The notes under the pieces: generated by a model
Databases searched by the model: none
Seen by the model: only the letters and a program-made list of their open reading frames with translations
What the model was told of the DNA's origin: nothing
Shown here: piece after piece, positions 59,066-64,000 of the stretch
How positions within the stretch are numbered: the stretch's first letter is position 1
Layout of the letters: the number at the start of each line of letters is the position of its first letter
Position numbers and translations under genes: made by a program
Source: Arthrobacter_E sp044748305
GTDB lineage: Bacteria > Actinomycetota > Actinomycetes > Actinomycetales > Micrococcaceae
Length of the DNA: 64,000 nt
Direction of reading: 5' to 3'
NCBI RefSeq assembly: GCF_044748305.1
Contig: NZ_JBIVFT010000009.1
Location: forward strand, 115,051-179,050

Positions 59066-61297
59066 ATGCTCGAAGCTGACCTGGTGCGCGAACGTGACTA
59101 CGTCCACGGGCTGTACCGCCGGCTGGATGAGCTCCGGGAGGAGAAGCGGCAGCAACTGGCGAAGGTCCGCCGTGGCGGTGCCGTCGGCAGCATCCAGAAC
59201 GTGTCCGAGCGTGATGCCTTCGCCGCGCTGTACGAAGATCGCCTGGCCCAGCTCGACGCGGTGGAGGACCGGCTGGTCTTCGGCCGTCTTGACCTCGACG
59301 ATGGTCAGGCACAGTACATCGGCCGCATCGGACTCTCGACGGAGGACTTGCAGCGCCTGATGGTGGACTGGCGTGCCCCGGAGGCGGGCCACTTCTACCA
59401 GGCCACGGCATTCGACCGGCAGGGCGTCCGGCGGCGCCGCCACCTGATCCTGTCGGGCCGCGAGCTCAAGGCCATGGAAGACGACGTCCTGGACCCGACG
59501 ATGCTCACCGAGAACGGTGGGCATCAGGGTGAGGGTGCCCTGCTGGCGGCGTTGAACTCCAAGCGGACCGGCCAGATGTCCGACATCGTCAGCACCATCC
59601 AGGCCGAGCAGGACCGGATCATCCGCAGTTCCATCTCGGGCGCCCTGGTGGTCCAGGGAGGTCCCGGCACGGGTAAGACCGCCGTGGCATTGCACCGCGC
59701 GGCGTACCTGCTCTACACGCACCGCGAGCGGCTGAAGTCCGCCGGTGTGCTGCTTGTCGGCCCGAGCAACTCCTTCATGAAGTACATCGAGCGAGTGCTC
59801 CCGTCACTCGGCGAGACCGGCGTCGTGATGGCGAGCCTCGGCCGGCTCATGCCCGGCATCGAGGCGGTCAAGGAACACGATCCGAAGGTCGCAGCCCTCA
59901 AGGGCCGTCTGGCCATGGCCGTGGTCGTGGCGAACGCCGTCGCCCAGCGTCAGAGGACCCTTCCGCAGCCCCGCACGCTGACGGTCGACGGTTACAAGAT
60001 CATCATGACCCCCAAGCAGGTCTCCCGTGCGCGGGACAAGGCGCGTCAGACCGGCAAGCCCCACAATGAGGCACGGGCCACATTCGTCAAGATCCTGCTC
60101 CGGGAGCTCACGGACCAGCTCACCGAAAAGGTGCTGGAGTCGAACCCGGGCAATAGTGCGGACCGCTCCTACCTTGCCGAGGACGTGCGTTCGGCGAAGG
60201 ACGTGCGGGTCGCACTGAACCTCGCCTGGATGCCGACGACGCCGGAGAAACTGATCTCCGATCTCTTCTCGGACCCGCGCTTCCTCAAAGCGTGCACGCC
60301 CGGTTTCACCGCGCAGGAGCGGGAGCTCCTCCTGCGCCCGGCGGATTCGCCCTGGACCGAAGCCGACGTCCCGTTGCTCGATGAGGCGGCGGAACTGCTC
60401 GGCGAGTACGACATCCATGCCGGCCGCCACGCGGCCCAGGCCGAGCGGCAGCACCAGCGGGACATCGAGGACGCCAAGCGTGCCCTCGAGGACATCAAAC
60501 ACCTGGACAGCACCCCGAACTTCAGTGCGGAGGAGATCGTCGAGGCGAACACCCTGCAGGACGCCCGGCTCGGTGCCGCGGACCGGGCCCGGGGAGACCG
60601 CACCTGGGCTTATGGACATGTGGTGGTTGACGAGGCTCAGGAACTCTCGCACATGCAGTGGCGCCTGCTGGCACGCCGTTGCCCCCTGAAGTCCTTCACG
60701 ATCGTGGGGGACATCGCCCAGACGAGTTCAGCGGCGGGCGCCCTGTCATGGGCCTCGGCCCTGACTCCGGAGTTCGGCGACCACTGGCGGCTGGAGGAGC
60801 TCACGGTGAACTACCGCACGCCCTCGCAGATCGCCGAGGCCGCCGTCCGGATGGCCAATGCGGCCGGGCAGATCGTCTCCGCCCCCAAGGCGGTGCGTGA
60901 GGGACGCTGGGTGCCGGTCGTGGAGCGGGTGCCCGCGTCCGACGTCGTCCCCGCATTGGTGCGTGCCCTGCCGGAGGAGCTCGCACAGCTCGACGGCGGC
61001 CTGCTGGCCGTCATCGCGGGGGAGCGGCTGCTGGATTCCGCGTACACGGCCCTCCGTGCCCAGTACGGCGGACGGGTGGGCGGCGGTTCCGGCAGCTATG
61101 AGCAGGACATCGTGGTCATCAGCCCGCAGGATGCCAAGGGCCTGGAGTTCGACGGGGTGGTCATTCTGGAGCCGCAGGAGCTGCTCGACGCCGCACAAGG
61201 GCGCGTCGGCGATCTCTACGTGGCGATGACCCGTCCTACGCAGCGCCTGCGCCTGATCGCCTCCGCCGGTGTCCCGGAGGGGATCGAGGCGGTCTGA
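59066..61297 (+). CDS. helD: HelD-type RNA polymerase-recycling helicase-like ATPase
   Basis: This 743-residue superfamily 1 ATPase resembles HelD, which frees stalled RNA polymerase from DNA and, in some actinobacteria, protects it from rifampicin. An N-terminal coiled coil (about 1-75) precedes the 1A domain with GGPGTGKT (198-205). Walker B is HVVVDEAQELSHMQWRLL. Later motifs include FTIVGDIAQ, VNYRTPSQIAE, and VVISPQDAKGLEFDGV. The ATG at 59066 follows AGGGG by 7 nt. TAGAAT at 59005-59010 is a possible -10. Confidence 0.88.
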   Translation: MLEADLVRERDYVHGLYRRLDELREEKRQQLAKVRRGGAVGSIQNVSERDAFAALYEDRLAQLDAVEDRLVFGRLDLDDGQAQYIGRIGLSTEDLQRLMVDWRAPEAGHFYQATAFDRQGVRRRRHLILSGRELKAMEDDVLDPTMLTENGGHQGEGALLAALNSKRTGQMSDIVSTIQAEQDRIIRSSISGALVVQGGPGTGKTAVALHRAAYLLYTHRERLKSAGVLLVGPSNSFMKYIERVLPSLGETGVVMASLGRLMPGIEAVKEHDPKVAALKGRLAMAVVVANAVAQRQRTLPQPRTLTVDGYKIIMTPKQVSRARDKARQTGKPHNEARATFVKILLRELTDQLTEKVLESNPGNSADRSYLAEDVRSAKDVRVALNLAWMPTTPEKLISDLFSDPRFLKACTPGFTAQERELLLRPADSPWTEADVPLLDEAAELLGEYDIHAGRHAAQAERQHQRDIEDAKRALEDIKHLDSTPNFSAEEIVEANTLQDARLGAADRARGDRTWAYGHVVVDEAQELSHMQWRLLARRCPLKSFTIVGDIAQTSSAAGALSWASALTPEFGDHWRLEELTVNYRTPSQIAEAAVRMANAAGQIVSAPKAVREGRWVPVVERVPASDVVPALVRALPEELAQLDGGLLAVIAGERLLDSAYTALRAQYGGRVGGGSGSYEQDIVVISPQDAKGLEFDGVVILEPQELLDAAQGRVGDLYVAMTRPTQRLRLIASAGVPEGIEAV

Positions 61298-61312
61298 ACC
61301 GCCGCTCGATGC

Positions 61313-61318
61313 TAACTT
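61313..61318 (+). promoter_or_regulatory. putative -10 of leaderless tyrS transcript
   Basis: TAACTT lies 6 nt before the GTG at 61325. No T-box or other leader fits between them. Confidence 0.45.
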
Positions 61319-61324
61319 GGAAGG

Positions 61325-62650
61325 GTGTCACAGCTGAGCGAAACCATGCAGGGCGCAAGCCTTGAGAACCAGAAGAACGATCCCTCCTTCGCCAATGTCT
61401 GGCAGGAGCTGACGTGGCGTGGCCTGGTCCACGTGTCCACGGACGCCCAGGAGCTGGAGAAACTCCTCGCCGGTGAGCCTGTGACCTACTATTGCGGTTT
61501 CGATCCGACGGCACCGAGCCTTCACCTGGGCAACCTTGTCCAGTTGCTCGTGATGCGCCGGCTCCAGCTGGCGGGGCACAAGCCCCTGGGGCTGGTGGGC
61601 GGGTCCACGGGTCTGATCGGCGATCCGCGTCAGACGGCCGAGCGTGTCCTGAACACGAAGGAGACGGTCACCGAATGGGTCGGTTACCTTCAGGGCCAGG
61701 TCTCGCGCTTCCTCTCCTTCGACGGGGTGAATGCGGCCCGCCTGGTGAACAACCTGGACTGGACGGCGCCCCTTTCGGCGATCGACTTCCTCCGCGAGGT
61801 GGGCAAGCACTTCCGTGTCGGGACGATGATCAAGAAGGACATCGTGGCGAGCCGCCTGAACTCGGACGAGGGCATCAGCTACACCGAGTTCAGCTACCAG
61901 ATCCTGCAGGGCATGGACTACCTGGAACTGCACCGCGCCTACGATTGCGTGTTGCAGACCGGTGGCAGTGACCAGTGGGGCAATCTGACCAGCGGTACGG
62001 AGCTGATCCGCAAGGTGGAGGGACACAGCGTGCATGCGCTGGGCACCCCGCTCATCACCAACTCGGACGGTACGAAGTTCGGCAAGAGCGAAGGCAACGC
62101 CATCTGGCTCGACAGCGCCATGTGTTCGCCGTACACCTTCTACCAGTTCTGGCTCAACACGGCCGATGCCGATGTGGTGGACCGTCTCAAGGTCTTCACC
62201 TTCCTCAGCCGTGCGGAGATCGAGGAGCTCGGTGCCGCCGTCGCAGAACGTCCGTTCGCCCGGGAGGCGCAGCGCCGCCTTGCGTGGGAGGTCACCAGCC
62301 TGGTGCACGGCGTCGAAGCGACGGAGAAGGTTATCGCCGCTTCGGCCGCGGTGTTCGGCAACGGAGACCTGTCCGTACTGGATGAGCCGACGCTGCTCGC
62401 GGTGTCCGCCGAGCTGGCGTCCGCCACGGTCCCGGCCGATGGCCTGGCGGTGGTGGATCTGCTCCTGGCCACCGAGCTGGTGAAGTCCAAGTCGGATGCA
62501 CGCCGCACCATCACCGAGGGCGGCGCCTACGTCAACAACGTCAAGGTGACGGACGTCGACCAGGTGGTCTCTGCCGACGAGCTCCTGCACGGCAAGTACC
62601 TGTTGCTGCGGCGCGGCAAGAAGAACCTGGCGAGCGTGATGGTCGGCTGA
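61325..62650 (+). CDS. tyrS: tyrosine--tRNA ligase
   Basis: This class I enzyme charges tRNA-Tyr. The HIGH-type motif is PSLHLGNLVQL and the KMSKS-type loop is KFGKSEG. YYCGFDPTAPS and GGSDQWGNLTSG form the tyrosine pocket. The C-terminal S4 domain (about 375-435) contains LLATELVKSKSDARRTITEGGAYVNN. It has 441 residues. The GTG start is leaderless; a terminator hairpin follows 17 bp after the stop. Confidence 0.97.
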   Translation: MSQLSETMQGASLENQKNDPSFANVWQELTWRGLVHVSTDAQELEKLLAGEPVTYYCGFDPTAPSLHLGNLVQLLVMRRLQLAGHKPLGLVGGSTGLIGDPRQTAERVLNTKETVTEWVGYLQGQVSRFLSFDGVNAARLVNNLDWTAPLSAIDFLREVGKHFRVGTMIKKDIVASRLNSDEGISYTEFSYQILQGMDYLELHRAYDCVLQTGGSDQWGNLTSGTELIRKVEGHSVHALGTPLITNSDGTKFGKSEGNAIWLDSAMCSPYTFYQFWLNTADADVVDRLKVFTFLSRAEIEELGAAVAERPFAREAQRRLAWEVTSLVHGVEATEKVIAASAAVFGNGDLSVLDEPTLLAVSAELASATVPADGLAVVDLLLATELVKSKSDARRTITEGGAYVNNVKVTDVDQVVSADELLHGKYLLLRRGKKNLASVMVG

Positions 62651-62667
62651 TCTCGCCGAATACATGG

Positions 62668-62731
62668 CTGCGGCCCGTCCCTTCCTGGCATTCTCACCAC
62701 GTGGTGGGACACCGGAAGGGGCGGGCCGCAG
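62668..62731 (+). terminator. terminator hairpin after tyrS
   Basis: The 18-nt arms 62668-62685 and 62714-62731 pair with one G-T wobble. The interior holds a second hairpin, CACCAC/GTGGTG. Confidence 0.7.
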
Positions 62732-62759
62732 GCGTCTGTCGCTAGCGCCACCTGGGCCG

Positions 62760-62822
62760 AGTTCGTGGGTTTCGGCTGAGTTCGTGGGCCTAAGCCACGA
62801 ACTCAACCGAAACCCACGAACT
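62760..62822. repeat. palindromic element, family D, with internal direct repeats
   Basis: The arms AGTTCGTGGGTTTCGG (62760-62775) and its complement (62807-62822) surround a second stem, GAGTTCGTGG/CCACGAACTC, with the 7-nt loop GCCTAAG. GAGTTCGTGG thus occurs twice in each arm. It lies between convergent tyrS and the nitrilase-family gene. Confidence 0.8.
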
Positions 62823-62842
62823 GACGGGGCGGGGACGAGGGA

Positions 62843-63646
62843 TCAGAGTTGTACGCGGTTGGCCAGGACCGGCAGGGTGGTGCGGGCCGTCTCGACGTCG
62901 GCGATGTCCAGGTCTCCGAGGAGAAGCCCGACCGAACCATCGGCCCGGGCGATGTCCGCGCCGAGCGGGCTGACGATCGCCGAATGCCCGACGCCGGTGG
63001 GCAACATCCGGGGATTCTCAATGCCGAGCGTGCCCGGATCGGCCTGGCCGCAGGCGAGCAGGTAACTCGTGGTGTCGAGGGCGCGCGCCCGGGTGAGGAG
63101 TTCCCAGTGCTCCACCTTCCCGGGGCCGGGTCCCCACGAGGCGCAGACGATCTGGACGTGCGCGCCGGCCAGGGCGTTGGCGGTGAAGAGCACGGGGAAG
63201 CGCACGTCGTAGCAGGTGGACAGTCCGAAGGTCACTCCGCCCAGTTCGAAGGTCACGGGATCGGTACCGGGCTCCACAGTGTCCGACTCTGCGAAGCCGA
63301 AAGCGTCGTAGAGGTGGATCTTGGTGTAGCTGGTCTCCACCTCCGGACCGGTGACCAGAAGGGTGTTCCGCACGCGGGACTGTTCGGAGCCGTGGCCCGG
63401 CGTGAACATGCCCGCCACTACGGTGATGCGGTGCTCGAGGGCGATGGCACGAAGCTCCGTGGCCCACGGACCGTCCAGAGGCTCGGCGATCTCCGCAAGA
63501 GGATGACCGAAGGCCCGCATGGTCGCCTCAGGGAAAACCACCAGGCGTGCGCCGGCCTCAGCTGCCCGGGCGGCGAACTCGCGTACGACGGCGAGATTCT
63601 CCGCGGGTGAGGCGGTGCTGTGAATCTGGGCGAGGGCGATGCGCAT
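62843..63646 (-). CDS. carbon-nitrogen hydrolase (nitrilase superfamily)
   Basis: This 267-residue amidase of the nitrilase superfamily has the Glu-Lys-Cys triad E40 (VVFPEATM), K109 (SYTKIHLYDAF) and C145 (LSTCYDVRFP). It resembles the Nit/omega-amidase group, which hydrolyses small amides such as deaminated glutathione or alpha-ketoglutaramate. The exact substrate is not determinable. The ATG at 63646 follows AGGAG; the upstream open frame is not coding. Confidence 0.9.
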   Translation of the reverse strand: MRIALAQIHSTASPAENLAVVREFAARAAEAGARLVVFPEATMRAFGHPLAEIAEPLDGPWATELRAIALEHRITVVAGMFTPGHGSEQSRVRNTLLVTGPEVETSYTKIHLYDAFGFAESDTVEPGTDPVTFELGGVTFGLSTCYDVRFPVLFTANALAGAHVQIVCASWGPGPGKVEHWELLTRARALDTTSYLLACGQADPGTLGIENPRMLPTGVGHSAIVSPLGADIARADGSVGLLLGDLDIADVETARTTLPVLANRVQL

Positions 63647-63885
63647 GGCGGCTCCTGTTGTCCTGTGACGGTCCGGACTTCGGCTGTCCGAGGACGGCAG
63701 AGTCCTCGTACTTCCAGCATCTGCCTCCTGGGGGAGCGGAGTCCAGCCGGGGCCGGAATCCGTCGTGACGTGCTTCATAGGGAGGGCAGAATCGGAACAG
63801 CGGTGTCAGAGAGGCCGGAGTCGCGCCGAAGATCCGCTTGTTTCCAGGGATTTTCGGGGTTCCGAGGCACCACTGGACGCCGGAT
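63647..63885. other. non-coding stretch before the right-edge promoter
   Basis: No gene, hairpin or motif is supported here. It separates the divergent nitrilase-family gene from the strong promoter at 63886. Confidence 0.5.
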
Positions 63886-63914
63886 TTGCGAGCGGCGCTG
63901 AAGGTGTGTAAAGT
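63886..63914 (+). promoter_or_regulatory. strong promoter at window edge, probably rRNA operon
   Basis: TTGCGA (63886-63891) and TAAAGT (63909-63914) are exactly 17 bp apart. No open frame begins in the following 86 bases. A 16S rRNA gene after tyrS is, from memory, a common actinobacterial order. The rRNA operon itself would lie beyond base 64000. Confidence 0.5.
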
Positions 63915-64000
63915 TGATCAGGTCGCCGCGACGGGGGCGGGAGGGACTGAGAGGTTCTTTTCGTCGGGAGTTGGGTGGCTTTGAATCCTTCGATGATCGC

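Overview
This 64 kb window is a chromosomal segment of a high-GC actinobacterium, most likely a member of the Micrococcaceae close to Arthrobacter. The evidence is gene order and gene content: ftsK-pgsA-cinA-clgR, then a DUF3046 gene, recA-recX, miaB-miaA-dapF and hflX-dinG; lexA divergent from a LysM gene; hisC-hisB-hisH-priA; infC-rpmI-rplT; pheS-pheT; argCJBDFRGH; tyrS. It also carries a mycothiol-type (MDMPI/DinB-fold) enzyme and SOS boxes of the actinobacterial TCGAAC-N4-GTTCGA type. Almost everything is core chromosome. I see no prophage, insertion sequence, CRISPR array, tRNA or complete rRNA gene.

Layout. 1-5.9 kb: end of FtsK, phospholipid synthesis, ClgR regulator, MarR regulator, RecA/RecX. 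5.9-14 kb: tRNA modification (MiaB, MiaA), DapF, an rRNA-type methyltransferase, HflX and a DinG-type helicase. 14-15.6 kb: lexA and a divergent SOS-controlled LysM membrane protein. 15.8-20.2 kb: histidine genes with an embedded 52-residue membrane protein. 20.3-23.4 kb: two convergent paralogous MFS transporters, one bracketed by directly repeated long palindromes. 23.4-27 kb: DUF1844 protein, IF-3 with a regulatory leader, L35, L20 and a SpoU-type rRNA methylase. 27-32.3 kb: cation efflux, drug-type MFS, MutT, an SOS-box-controlled radical SAM protein, a SIMPL protein and a small HExxH protein. 32.4-36 kb: pheST. 36-38 kb: two small genes separated by three copies of another palindrome, then PPK2. 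38-45.8 kb: GNAT, 4'-phosphopantetheinyl transferase, M1 peptidase, a 1333-residue Pls/PosA-type nonribosomal peptide synthetase and a quinone oxidoreductase. 45.9-54.6 kb: the complete arginine cluster with ArgR-like boxes. 54.7-58.9 kb: MDMPI-type enzyme, an alkylation-repair group (Ogt, Ada-AlkA fusion, AAG) and apt. 59-64 kb: HelD, tyrS, a nitrilase-family hydrolase and a strong promoter at the right edge that probably drives an rRNA operon outside the window.

Main points of interest. (1) The Pls-like synthetase has a carrier domain, a substrate-pocket code that I read as DAESIGTVVK (lysine-like), an adjacent M1 peptidase and a nearby phosphopantetheinyl transferase. Together these suggest a locus for a poly-epsilon-lysine-like polycation. 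(2) Several families of long, nearly perfect palindromes sit at gene 3' ends, with paired changes in the arms between copies. (3) About nineteen genes start 6-8 nt after a -10-like hexamer, which implies leaderless transcripts, including the SOS-controlled radical SAM gene whose SOS box fills its promoter spacer. (4) An Ada-AlkA fusion faces an AAG glycosylase gene across a 102 bp region holding two direct repeats that could be the operator.
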